Below, in pieces: positions 24,489 to 34,222 of a stretch of DNA of 64,000 nucleotides (positions are counted from its first letter, which is position 1; each line of letters begins with the position of its first letter). The notes below the pieces were generated by a model. The model ran no database searches. It was not told the origin of the DNA and saw only the letters and a list, made by a program, of their open reading frames with translations. Source of the DNA: Paraescarpia echinospica (lineage: Eukaryota; Annelida; Polychaeta; Sabellida; Siboglinidae); the NCBI GenBank assembly GCA_020002185.1, contig CM034532.1, forward strand, positions 26,142,100 through 26,206,099, in the 5' to 3' direction. The translations under genes and the position numbers were made by a program.

Positions 24489-27400
24489 TTAGGTTTCATA
24501 GTCTGGCAGCCATTTCGGTAGTTTGATGTTACGGACATATCGTGAGACGCGTGTTGGCGTGGTAGGGGTAGGAATGTTCTCGAGTGTTGGAGCGACATCT
24601 GTTGACGCCGTTGGAGCCACTACCGGTGATACAGTTTTCTTGGGGCTCTCCACATTGTCCTTCCATCTTTCAGGAGTTGCGATGGTGTGTTGTGTGATGT
24701 GTGTGGGTTCCTTCTGTCGTCGAGGTTGAGGTTGTGAAGTGCGATGTGATGCATGATGCTGAAGGTCCTCATCAATGGTAAGACGTGGTGTAGCAATGCG
24801 TACTGGCACGTATTTCCTCAGGAATTTCCTGTTCCGGATTGTTACTCTCCCAGATCCGTCGACTCGGATTACATATTGGTCGAATTGACGTACTTCGATG
24901 ACCTGGCCCGTTTTGTCCCACTTTGTGGGGTGAGGGCCAGTTTGATTTTGTATTCTCACGAAGTCGCCGATGACGAGGGGTGGTAGTCGTTTCGTATGTT
25001 CTGACCAGTGTTCAGCGGCTTTCATGTGTCTGTTTCTCAGGGCCTCTTCTCGAGCAACGAGTGTCTCTCGCCAGGTCTCGTGTGGTTTGTACCTACCGGG
25101 TAGTATAGGTATGAAATCCTTGATCGGTCGTCCGAATACACACATCGCTGGGGATAGCTTTGTATCTGGGTCAGGTGTGTTCCGATATTGAAGAATCGCG
25201 CGTTGGACCCCATCTGTATCGAGTTCACCATTGGTACCAGTGTTGTTGGTAATGAGGCGTTTGACGGTCTTTACACAGATTTCAGCTCTGCAATTGCTAT
25301 GCGGGAATGCAACTGATAAAAGTCGGTGGTGTACGCCCCAGGTGTTGAGGAAGAGGCGGGTCGTTGTTGAAGTAAATTCCGGGCCGCCGTCTGATGCTAG
25401 TTCATCTGGGATTCCGTAGGTCACGAAAGAGCGGCGTAGGCTGTCAATTAGATCATCTGCACCGCCTGTGGTCCTTTCAATAATAGGCCAGTTTGAGTAC
25501 CTGTCAACTATGACCAGGTAGCTGATGCCTTTATAGGTGAAAAAGTCTGAGCAGATGCATTGAAACGGGTAATCCGGCAACACTGGGGGTGTTGGTGGAG
25601 CGCTGGGCTGCGATGGCGCCATTCTGTTACAGTCGCTACAGTTTGTGAGGATGGCAGCCATGGCTGGGGTTATCCCGGGCCAGAACACGGATGATTCGGC
25701 CCTCGCCGTCATGGAAGATATTCCTTGGTGTGCGGAGTGGAGTGCCGATAGGACGTCCTCTCGGAGGCTCGGCGGTATAACAATCCGGTCCTTGTAGATG
25801 ACTACACCGTCTATTGTGTGAAGGTGCTCACGAAATTGGTGGTAGGCACGGAGTGGTACAGGTAGTTCGTGGCGGAACTTCGGCATGCCGTTTTCGATGA
25901 TGGACATGAGTAGGTGCATGTTCTCATCACTAGCCGTTTCTTGTCTTGTACGGTCCCATGTGATGGATTGAAGAGACTCGATGTTCTCGTGATCTATGGT
26001 GTCCTCGTTCGTGCGGATGCCTTCTAGGAATGCATGTTGGATCATCATGGTAGAAGGCAGGTTCGATGGATCATCATCATCGGGTGTGATGTCATCTTGG
26101 AGGTGTAGTTTGTCTGGATGAAGGGTACCCGATGGGTGCCGAGACATGGCATCTGCTGCTTTGTTTTGTACTCCACGGATGTGTACCATGCGAAACCTGT
26201 ATCTGAGTGTTTTCTCTTTGAGGTTTCTCAGGCGTGCATTTGGTATTTCATCCAGTGACCGATCACCGAGTATATTAAGGAGTGGTTTGTGATCCACTGC
26301 CACGATGAGGTCTGCACATCCGAGGACACAGAATCTTACCTTATCGAGAGCGTCGGCCACAGACAGAGCTACGCCTTCGATGGGGGCATATCTAGATTCG
26401 GCCGGGTGGGTGAAGCGGCTTCCGACAAGAGTGATTCTCCATCCATCCGGGCAGCAGAATGGCATGCTCTTAGTGCAATGTTTTTGTAACAACCAGAAAC
26501 CGATCCTATCCTTGGAACAATCTGTGGCAAGGCAAGTCGGCTTATCCTTGTCAAAGATTGTGATACCTTTCTCTATCTCATTAGTGATAATGTCTTTAGA
26601 TTCCTTGAAGAGTTTGTCTAGTTGGTCGTCCCACACAAATGGGTTATCGGGTTTCAGCAGGTGTCGGAAGGGCTGCATCCGGTCTGCCATGCTGAATGTA
26701 TACGCCACTTGGTTGACGAGCCCGAACCAGGATCGAACGTCTGTAATGTTTCTGGGGGTGGGGAAGTCGCGAATGGCTTGTAGGTATTTTCCGCAAGGGC
26801 GCACACTGTCCAGGGTGATCACAAACCCTGCGAATTCTACTTCTGGTTTACAGAACGTGAACTTGTCTGGGTTCAATGTTATGCCATTTTTGCCACAAAC
26901 ATCTAGCCAGTGGATGGCCTGGAAGAAGCTTTCCTCCATCGTGTCTGCCCGCAGAAGTGTGTCGTCTATGCATTTTGTCTTCTGGGGGATGTCGGCTACG
27001 ATTTCATCATATCGTCTTGAATATCCGTCACCAGAGGCGATGTACCCCTGTGGAGTTACACAGTATCTATATCGGCCCCATGGCGTTATGAATGTCGTCA
27101 GGTGGCGATCGTCCGGGTGAAGTGGCACGCTGTGGTAACCATTCCAGGCATCGAATACCGTATTGAGTTTGCCCTGTGGGACGGAGCGGGCTTGGTGGAA
27201 TGGTGATTGAGTGTGGTGTGTCTCACGTGTCGCGTGGGTGTTCAGTGGTTGGAAGTCCACCGTGCGGCGGGGCTTGCCCGTCTTCTTTGCACAAACTACC
27301 ATTCTGTGACACCAAGTGACCGGTGTGCCGACTGGGACTGGCTCGATTACCCCTAACCTCACATCCTGGTCTAGTGCCGCTTTGTCGTCCTTCTGCCAGT

Positions 27401-27542
27401 GGAGTGGTACGGGGATGGGGTTGTGCGAGGCCACTGGTTCAGCATCTGGGTCCACCATGAGCCTCATTGGGGAGCATTTCATCATGGGGAGGGGCTGATG
27501 GTCACATGTATTGAACGTACTCGCCTTATAGTGGTCGATCAA
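24489..27542 (-). CDS. pol: Gypsy pol: reverse transcriptase, RNase H, integrase
   Basis: 1017 codons counted from the TTG at 27542-27540; that codon overlaps the gag stop and is not a real start. The frame is open upstream for about 28 more codons inside gag, so a -1 frameshift is the likely route of expression. Domains by residue: RT about 50-300 with VFDAWNG (D131) and the catalytic box CIDD (191-194), where the usual Tyr/Phe is Cys; RNase H about 330-470 with acidic residues at D341, E389, D417 and D464; integrase zinc site H602, H605, C635, C638; integrase core D666, D718, E754, exactly DD35E spacing; C-terminal DNA-binding tail to about 920. No internal stop. It makes cDNA and inserts it. 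Confidence 0.95.
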   Translation of the reverse strand: MIDHYKASTFNTCDHQPLPMMKCSPMRLMVDPDAEPVASHNPIPVPLHWQKDDKAALDQDVRLGVIEPVPVGTPVTWCHRMVVCAKKTGKPRRTVDFQPLNTHATRETHHTQSPFHQARSVPQGKLNTVFDAWNGYHSVPLHPDDRHLTTFITPWGRYRYCVTPQGYIASGDGYSRRYDEIVADIPQKTKCIDDTLLRADTMEESFFQAIHWLDVCGKNGITLNPDKFTFCKPEVEFAGFVITLDSVRPCGKYLQAIRDFPTPRNITDVRSWFGLVNQVAYTFSMADRMQPFRHLLKPDNPFVWDDQLDKLFKESKDIITNEIEKGITIFDKDKPTCLATDCSKDRIGFWLLQKHCTKSMPFCCPDGWRITLVGSRFTHPAESRYAPIEGVALSVADALDKVRFCVLGCADLIVAVDHKPLLNILGDRSLDEIPNARLRNLKEKTLRYRFRMVHIRGVQNKAADAMSRHPSGTLHPDKLHLQDDITPDDDDPSNLPSTMMIQHAFLEGIRTNEDTIDHENIESLQSITWDRTRQETASDENMHLLMSIIENGMPKFRHELPVPLRAYHQFREHLHTIDGVVIYKDRIVIPPSLREDVLSALHSAHQGISSMTARAESSVFWPGITPAMAAILTNCSDCNRMAPSQPSAPPTPPVLPDYPFQCICSDFFTYKGISYLVIVDRYSNWPIIERTTGGADDLIDSLRRSFVTYGIPDELASDGGPEFTSTTTRLFLNTWGVHHRLLSVAFPHSNCRAEICVKTVKRLITNNTGTNGELDTDGVQRAILQYRNTPDPDTKLSPAMCVFGRPIKDFIPILPGRYKPHETWRETLVAREEALRNRHMKAAEHWSEHTKRLPPLVIGDFVRIQNQTGPHPTKWDKTGQVIEVRQFDQYVIRVDGSGRVTIRNRKFLRKYVPVRIATPRLTIDEDLQHHASHRTSQPQPRRQKEPTHITQHTIATPERWKDNVESPKKTVSPVVAPTASTDVAPTLENIPTPTTPTRVSRYVRNIKLPKWLPDYET

Positions 27543-29158
27543 GTACGTCTGTAGTTTCTCTCGGTTGGATTCGGTCGCGGGAAGGGTAGTTTCGTTGGTG
27601 GAGGTGGTGGTAGTTGTCGCTTTGGACAGTCACAGGTAGTAGAGATGCCAATAGTATGGGCATGGTGAGTCTCTCCGATTGTTGGGAACGTTTTAAAGAG
27701 CCTGCCAAGGGCCACGCATGCTTCACGGCTGAGGAACATCTTGTCAGAGCTGTCAGTTACGTATACGACCTGTCGTGTCTCTAGTCTGTTTTGGTCCTTG
27801 TCTCTGCCAGAGAACCGAAGTATGGCTGCTCCGAGGATTCTGATGTCCTTGTTATTCGCGGCGTGCATCTTCATAGAGACGGGGATGAGATTTTCACGTG
27901 CTAGGCCGAGGCGGTTGATTGCCCCGATTCCAATGAGGCAACTTTGGCAGCCTGTGTCGGCCATGGCGGATAAGGATAGGGGTCGAGTACGGATTTTCAG
28001 TTCAAAACCCAGATCCTTGTAGTCCTCCTCAACCGCACAAATGTCTAGTTTGATGAATGGTTGAGGTTGTGAGGCTTGTTGCGCCCACCTGTCACAGATA
28101 TTGTTATAGAGGTGATGGTCAAGGATTATGGAACGCCTCCCGCGCTCATGACCAATCTCTGTAGCAGCACATAATGCATCGAATACCGCGCCTTCACACT
28201 CACCCGAATCAGTCCTTTGGGGCTTAGCCTTCGATCTCTCCTTGTTGCGACATACTTTTTCCAGGTGATGTTGCAACTTGCAGTACTGGCATGTATGATT
28301 GTAGACGGGGCACTCGGTTTTTCTGATGCGGAACGGAGCACTTCTACCATGGCCCTTTTCACCACAGTAGCCGCATAGGCCTAAGTCAGTCATCCTATTT
28401 CGGACATCCTTTTGTTTTCCTCGACGGTATGTGCTACTCACCGATCCTGCACCTTGCGAGTTCAGCAGTCTGGATGCTGAGCGCTTGCCAGATTCTTTGG
28501 CCTCCACGAATTTTAGCACTTCTTCGAGAGTCATATCCTGATTCTGATCCCCGAGTACATCGAGTTGTATTTCTTGATCAGCTATGCCTCGGGAGAGTAC
28601 ATCTCGAAGTATGGCATCCGTATAGTTGATGTCGGCTGCGCATGAGGGACACTGTGTGACATAATTGCATATGCCCGCTTGGCCTTTTATTCTGGCTCCA
28701 AATGATCGGATAGCCTCGTCACGATCTTGTCGCATGTTGTGCAGCGCTGCACGGGCAACCATGGTATTCTCCCTGCGCACCGCCAGCATCTTTATGGCCG
28801 TCAAAACATCTTGCTCTGACTTACTGGATAGGCTGCCCCCAGCCGCACGTATGAGGTCTTTTCGGAGCTCGTCACTACAGCATTCCAGCAGTTGGACCAT
28901 TACATCTCCATCCGTGAGCTTGGTGCCCCTGCGATACTCGTCCCATCGGGTCTCGAAATATGCCCACTCCTCGCTAGATCCGGCCGATGATATAGTTGGT
29001 CGTTTTAGTTTCTCTGCTCGAGTAGCCTGGGTAGTGGCGGCGTGAGTAGAAGCTGCATGCGAACTGGCGTGAAGGTTGAGGAGGGCAGCGATGATGGCGC
29101 CATCCTCAGCTTCTGCTGTCTCGAATTCACAACCCACGATAGGACACTTCATCTTCAT
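27539..29158 (-). CDS. gag: Gypsy gag with nucleocapsid zinc knuckles and aspartic protease
   Basis: 539 codons from ATG at 29158. Residues 5-34 form a C2H2-like finger (C5, C10, H30, H34). The capsid-like region is about 55-235. Nucleocapsid motifs at 262-303 are a degenerate CX2CX4H (CGYCGEKGH) and a full CX2CX4HX4C (C290 to C303). The retropepsin active site DTG is at 401-403, in [13 protein letters not shown]. The protease is thus encoded at the end of the gag frame rather than in pol. The TGA stop overlaps the pol frame, which lies at -1. The leader between LTR and ATG is 129 bp. Confidence 0.93.
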   Translation of the reverse strand: MKMKCPIVGCEFETAEAEDGAIIAALLNLHASSHAASTHAATTQATRAEKLKRPTISSAGSSEEWAYFETRWDEYRRGTKLTDGDVMVQLLECCSDELRKDLIRAAGGSLSSKSEQDVLTAIKMLAVRRENTMVARAALHNMRQDRDEAIRSFGARIKGQAGICNYVTQCPSCAADINYTDAILRDVLSRGIADQEIQLDVLGDQNQDMTLEEVLKFVEAKESGKRSASRLLNSQGAGSVSSTYRRGKQKDVRNRMTDLGLCGYCGEKGHGRSAPFRIRKTECPVYNHTCQYCKLQHHLEKVCRNKERSKAKPQRTDSGECEGAVFDALCAATEIGHERGRRSIILDHHLYNNICDRWAQQASQPQPFIKLDICAVEEDYKDLGFELKIRTRPLSLSAMADTGCQSCLIGIGAINRLGLARENLIPVSMKMHAANNKDIRILGAAILRFSGRDKDQNRLETRQVVYVTDSSDKMFLSREACVALGRLFKTFPTIGETHHAHTIGISTTCDCPKRQLPPPPPTKLPFPRPNPTERNYRRT

Positions 29159-29276
29159 TTTGAAAGATTGTATTGCCCAATTGGCGGTGTGGTAGGTCTA
29201 TCGTCGATTGGCGTTTCCGGCTCAAATAGTCCTAAGCACACGCTTCCAATGTCAGTGGTGTACAATTAAAGTCACG

Positions 29277-29288
29277 ATGTTTCTTTAT
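29277..29288 (-). other. Putative self-primer binding site next to the 5' LTR
   Basis: Directly after the 5' LTR the minus strand reads ATAAAGAAACAT (first A is the last LTR base). No TGG, which would pair with a tRNA CCA end, is adjacent. The same 12 nt are perfectly complementary to ATGTTTCTTTAT inside the LTR (minus strand, 29362-29351). In Tf1/sushi elements the 5' end of the transcript folds back onto such a site and primes reverse transcription. That this element does so is inferred. Confidence 0.55.
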
Positions 29289-29471
29289 AGATAAGAACTC
29301 TGCCTATTTGTTTTACGCCACTTTACTGAACTTTGTAAACATGACAAACAATAAAGAAACATGTTCAAACTGGAACGTTGTTGTGTTCGCCATTTGCAAT
29401 ACAGTCTGTGCGCAAGTGCGAGTCATAGTCACATAGGGAGCATTTAGTATGTCATTGTTCATATTGTTCTA
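29288..29471 (-). repeat. 5' LTR of the gypsy element
   Basis: 184 bp copy with the same ends as the 3' LTR. It carries the potential self-primer at 29351-29362 (plus strand ATAAAGAAACAT). If transcription starts there, U3 would be about 110 bp and R plus U5 about 75 bp. No clear TATA box was seen. Confidence 0.93.
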
Positions 29472-29476
29472 AATAG
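29472..29476. repeat. Target-site duplication AATAG, right
   Basis: Partner of 24232-24236. Confidence 0.85.
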
Positions 29477-29545
29477 CACTAGCGGGAATTTGATAGAGTG
29501 GAAAATCGCACGTGTGGCGAGGATGCCGATAATATGAAATAAGTA

Positions 29546-29566
29546 GAGAGAGAGAGAGAGAGAGAG
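29546..29566. repeat. (GA)n microsatellite, short allele
   Basis: 21 bp of GA repeats. The duplicate has 99 bp at 34121-34219; flanks are identical. Confidence 0.95.
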
Positions 29567-31380
29567 TCACATAGGTGAGTGATACATTATGTGTATCATA
29601 ATTACAACTGCATTAATGCCTGTGACATAATTGTGGATCGATATCGTCACTAATTGGTTGAGATTGTCTATCATGCGATGTTGGCATAACTGGCCCATCG
29701 GTTAAGCTCTACATTTGTTTCCAGAATTGTTTAGATGATCCGCATCCGCTAATGGTATTATACTGATTGCTAGTTTTATTTAAGCATATATATCTTGCAG
29801 TACAGCTGCATGTCATGATGTACAAATGGTATTAAAATATCAGGGTAAGAGATAATTTCAAATCGTAGTATTGCGGTCACGTGGTTCGGTTACTCGGGTC
29901 CTAATTATACGGACATATATTGCCTTTGTTGTTAGGTGCTACTTAGGTCATGGAGCAAAGTTCCAGGTGTTATCTAATTGATGACATACGGTTGTCATGA
30001 TGCACGAATCATAGACAGTTAACGATGGCATTTGAATGTAAATAATTATACAAGATACCAACTAACGTGTTTGCTGTAGGCCTGGATGTGGGCTCCATCG
30101 TGGTCGCTGGTGGTCAGCACCAACTCGCACAATGTTCACTAAAATTACTAGACTTTCAATATGGATTGATGTGAATTGATGTCACATATAGTACAGGTAG
30201 TAAACCAGTATTTGTTTTTATAGCCATCAGAGACATCCTCGAGTTATGACTTGTGGATACTATCGCCAGTATTCGACGTACAGTCCTGTGGACAGGCATG
30301 TAACATTTAATGTAGTATTGATATATGTAACTAACAGCATGTGCATTATATGTGTCCTAGTAGCCAGACTGACAATTACCTTGAGTGAATGCATGGATTA
30401 ATAACAGTTTCATTGTGTAGTATGGCATTGCTTTTTAGTTTGTTTTTTGTTTTAGTTTATTGTGAAATGTGAAACCCCAGCGAACAAGAAGCTTAACAGT
30501 TGTACTTTTGATAGTACAATAGAGGCATGGTAGTTTGGGAAGATATCTTGGTTCTTGTTAAGATACATACGAGTAATCGTGAACGTTGAAGGTGCTAGTA
30601 AAAGAGTGTTTTGTTGTCACAGGCTTATATATTGAGCATGTGTATGTGTATAACACGGATGTCGTATTACTGTGTAGTCTGGTCGCCATTGTGGATTCTT
30701 TCTCAATTGAGACGTGTTAAGCATTACCAGCGTTGTTTAGACATGATGACAGGAAGGTGTTTGTATTGTGTGTAATGTTGTTTTAGGTTTCTGGCTGGGT
30801 CATGCGTAATAATGTTTACTGTGACATATGTCATTGTTACAGGGTATTTTTGTGCCTGTGTAATAAAGAATTGAATGAGAACAACGTGTCATCCTTTCGG
30901 GATCCAACTAGCAATAGAGGGAAACCCATCCTGACATGTGGGTCGAAGCGCCTCGTGACACTAGATATTACTGGTGTAATAGTCTACGTAAAACGGTGTC
31001 ACTGGCGACGTGTTTTACATTGTTTCTTGGAAGTATGAAAGCATATTAGGAAACATATTATTATATAGTGCTCACTAATATAACCTGTCCGTATTTGGTG
31101 GTGAATACATCACCTGGTGTGACTTAAATGTCATGTCCCACTTTGGCGGCAAACATAGGCAGTTGGTTGAGAAGAGGATTGGAAGATGTCTGCTTTTGAT
31201 GGTCCCTTTTCTCAGCCAGTGGGTTTGTTCTTTTATCCTCTCTTCATCTTATTGAAAGTCCGTCTTAATGATCGACCTCCATTGATCACGATTGTCGGCT
31301 TCTGTTTGTACGACTTTTTTGTATACGACCGTCAACCAAATGAGTACCTATACTGCTAGAATAATTTTTTTACAACTAAG

Positions 31381-31569
31381 TTTACCTTTTTCTGTGACAT
31401 TTCGACTGCTTGGCGGACACGAGGCATCAAAGAAGGTGTGGATAAGATAAATCGAAACAACGTGAATCGAGATGACGGCCGGTATCGACTCTCACATATT
31501 TACTACGATCTCATGAAGTTCCGCCCAGGCCGCAACCAGGGGCACATACCACTGGACACCAGTGAGTGA
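31381..31569 (+). other. Exon-like open frame 1 in the macro-repeat
   Basis: An open stretch of 62 codons bounded by an acceptor-like 'tttttttacaactaag' before 31381 and a donor-like ACCA|GTGAGT at 31561/31562. Translation carries CDISTAWRTRGIKEG and HIYYDLMKFRPGRNQGHIPLD, which look like real protein but match no family I recognise. The near-identical duplicate is at 36034-36222, where the one difference seen (CGG/AGG) is synonymous. Older copies at 38516-38690 and, inverted, in 33150-33340 are frameshifted. It has no ATG of its own. Confidence 0.35.
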
Positions 31570-32313
31570 CACCTTTGCGCAGAACTACAGTAAATTTAAC
31601 CAACCTAACCAAGGGATTTATGCACAATTTATGTTAACTAACTTACCCCCGTGGTGCAACATACCGCAGTCCTACTGGAAAATGATTAAACACTCAATTT
31701 TTCATGTGAAAAACTAAATAACTCAAAATAGCTAGTTGTTTATTCTTAAATGTACCGTCAATTTGTAGATCAGAGGCCAATTGTTCATGGAAGTGAATAA
31801 GCATAGACAGACGTCGGTGCCTTGGAGGAGATGCGCTTGTAAGTTAGCATATTACTATAAATCATCGAAGTAACGTTATCTTAGTCACCAGATGGCACCA
31901 TTGAACGTGCACACTCCATGTTTTACGTTAGATGGCAGAACTACATAGAATATACTTTATATCTATAAACAGGCGTGCTTGCTGCAGTAGATGGCGTAAG
32001 ACCACAATTAGTGTCCGGCCGCCACTACCCTATGGTCTCACCCCGGATAAACACGGAATCATTCTCCTAGCTGTGGGCCTGGGCATGCTACGTTACGTCT
32101 GCTTTAGGTATTACGTCTTAGGATGTTCCTCCTCGCATCAGCATTGTGGGGAACTAAGTAGTTTTATCATTTGACCGGGCATAACTGTGGCACTTCTGAC
32201 ACGTTCTCTTAGTATCTTCAGAAATTCACATCTAGCAACATTAACGTTATTAACAAACTGGTTTCACGATCATAATAAGTTTTTTCCCACATTATCAAAC
32301 ACACACACGACTA

Positions 32314-32526
32314 AAGGGTCACTGGTCTACTTCCGGGTTCATTGTACATGCGAAGGAAGTGTCTGATTTTGAGATGGCATTTGACTGTCAACGCACGATT
32401 GTTAACGAACTAGTTGTTAGATCACTTTGGTTCCAGCGGTGCTGTGCAGAGGATCTCCTATTGAGACCACGACCAGGATCACTTGCCACGGTTAGTGAGA
32501 AAGTAATAATGTATTTACAACACTAA
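32314..32526 (+). other. Exon-like open frame 2 in the macro-repeat
   Basis: 71 open codons with KGHWSTSGFIVH and FDCQRTIVNELVVRSLWFQR, an acceptor-like 'cacgactaaag' before it and a donor-like CACG|GTTAGT inside. The duplicate lies at 36967-37179. A third, more diverged copy at 40412-40684 stays open and contains an in-frame 18 bp block repeat (EESNFETKEESDSETE). Three copies staying open is suggestive, but the product is unknown. Confidence 0.35.
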
Positions 32527-32821
32527 GCACTTATAGAGATTCCCTTAGACCGGTTACAGTCGGTCTTCTCAGACAGTACATATTTCTCCTCCTTTTCTTC
32601 CTTATCCCCTTCTACTCTCCCCCTCCTTCTCGTTATTGTCCCCCTTCTCCCTTTTCTTATTCTTCTTCTTCTTCTCCTTTCCAGTCTACTCCATTCGTCT
32701 CCTTCCCTCCTCTCCCTCTCCCCATTCTTCTTCTTCTTCTTCCCTTGATTCCTTGTGGGATGTGATCTCGTCAATTAATTTTTTTTCTCATACAATCATC
32801 AGCACTCTCGTGGCTATCAAT

Positions 32822-32858
32822 GACGTCAGACTTCCAATTCATTTGGAAGTCTGACGTC
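32822..32858. other. Perfect 16-bp hairpin
   Basis: Arms GACGTCAGACTTCCAA and TTGGAAGTCTGACGTC around a 5 nt loop (ttcat). It is conserved in the duplicate at 37496-37532. It lies inside a block that is absent from the diverged unit at 39213-40865. Confidence 0.9.
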
Positions 32859-33053
32859 TCAGAGCGTTAGCCGCAATGGCTCATAATTACACAATTTAGG
32901 CAAATAAAATTACTCAGAATTTAGTTGGGCGGTTGTTATTTTTATTTTAAGAACCTTAGTGACTGGTAATATATATTTTGTTCTATAAACCTCCGCTGAA
33001 ATGCAACGACTCTTTGTGTTGGTGTTGCATATATTGGTGAGTTGCCGGATGTG

Positions 33054-33365
33054 TATTTGCCTTGGATGTTTTGACTGCTATCGGCAACCATCGCCAGACA
33101 GCTACAGCCTGATGGTGACACGGTAGTTCTGCGCAATGGTGTCACTCAATGCATGGTGTCCAGTGGTGTGTGCCCCTGGCTGCGGCTTGGGCGGCTCTTC
33201 AGAAGATCGTATAGTAAATATGTGAGAGTCGATACCGGCCCTCATCGCTATTCATGTTGTTTGGGTTTATCTTATCCAGACCGCTTCTTTGATGCCTCTT
33301 GTCCTCCAAGCAGTCGAATTGTCACAGAAAAATATAAACTTACTTGTAAAAAAAAGTATTACTCT
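33054..33365 (-). repeat. Inverted segment between the two duplicates
   Basis: This 312 bp spacer is the reverse complement, with scattered differences, of 38466-38790. Part of it is also related to 31381-31590 in direct orientation. It separates copy A (ends 33053) from copy B (starts 33366). Junctions are abrupt on both sides. Confidence 0.85.
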
Positions 33366-33733
33366 TTTATGGCCGTCAAAACATCTTGCTCTGACTTACT
33401 GGATAGGCTGCCCCCTGCCGCACGTATGAGGTCTTTTCGGAGCTCGTCACTACAGCATTCCAGCAGTTGGACCATTACATCTCCATCCGTGAGCTTGGTG
33501 CCCCTGCGATACTCGTCCCATCGGGTCTCGAAATATGCCCACTCCTCGCTAGATCCGGCCGATGATATAGTTGGTCGTTTTAGTTTCTCTGCTCGAGTAG
33601 CCTGGGTAGTGGCGGCGTGAGTAGAAGCTGCATGCGAACTGGCGTGAAGGTTGAGGAGGGCAGCGATGATGGCGCCATCCTCAGCTTCTGCTATCTCGAA
33701 TTCACAACCCACGATAGGACACTTCATCTTCAT
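33366..33733 (-). pseudogene. gag: Truncated gag fragment in copy B
   Basis: Codons 1-123 of the gypsy gag, then the frame runs into unrelated DNA and stops. It has the C2H2-like N-terminus but no capsid end, zinc knuckles or protease. One visible change is Thr14 to Ile. It cannot produce a working particle protein. Confidence 0.93.
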
Positions 33734-33862
33734 TTTGAAAGATTGTATTGTCCAATTGGCGGTGTGGTAGGTCTATCGTCGATTGGCGTTTCCGGCTCAA
33801 ATAGTCCTAAGCACACGCTTCCAATGTCAGTGGTGTACAATTAAAGTCACGATGTTTCTTTA

Positions 33863-34046
33863 TAGATAAGAACTCTGTCTATTTGTTTTACGCCACTTTA
33901 CTGAACTTTGTAAACATGACAAACAATAAAGAAACATGTTCAAACTGGTACGTTGTTGTGTTCGCCATTTGCAATACAGTCTGTGCGCAAGTGCGAGTCA
34001 TAGTCACATAGGGAGCATTTAGTATGTCATTGTTCATATTGTTCTA
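33863..34046 (-). repeat. Third gypsy LTR copy, in duplicate B
   Basis: 184 bp. At the two sites where the copy A LTR differs from it (29303 region c/t and the 'ggaacg/ggtacg' site), copy B agrees with the 3' LTR at 24237-24420. The A-LTR changes are therefore probably younger than the duplication, or allelic. Confidence 0.93.
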
Positions 34047-34115
34047 AATAGCACTAGCGGGAATTTGATAGAGTGGAAAATCGCACGTGTGGCGAGGATG
34101 CCGATAATATGAAAT

Positions 34116-34222
<107 letters not shown>

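Larger units (their letters stand above)
24237..29471 (-). mobile_element. Complete Ty3/gypsy LTR retrotransposon
   Basis: 5235 bp, flanked by AATAG duplications, with 184 bp LTRs that differ at four positions (about 2%). On the minus strand the order is: LTR, primer-binding region, 129 bp leader, gag-protease ORF, overlapping pol ORF (RT, RNase H, integrase), polypurine tract, LTR. The order RT-RH-IN places it in Ty3/gypsy (Metaviridae-type). The protein style resembles the large invertebrate group annotated 'K02A2.6-like'. Both ORFs are uninterrupted, so it is a recent insertion that may still be competent. Its 5' end was later copied into the tandem duplicate at 33366-34046. Confidence 0.95.
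28791..33053. repeat. Large tandem duplication, copy A
   Basis: Matches 33366-37727 along its whole length with roughly twenty substitutions noticed by eye, plus a 78 bp length change in a (GA)n run and a small indel in a CT-rich run near 32690. Its left part is the first 120 or so codons of gag, the leader and the 5' LTR; the rest is unique-looking flank. It ends where both copies read 'gttgccggatgtg'. The duplication therefore happened after the gypsy element inserted. Confidence 0.95.

Noticed and set aside
26305..27120. 271-codon plus-strand ORF
   Set aside because: Antisense shadow of the gypsy pol gene.
33863..34046. Solo LTR from an independent insertion
   Set aside because: It is part of duplicate B: leader and partial gag adjoin it, and its flank matches copy A exactly.
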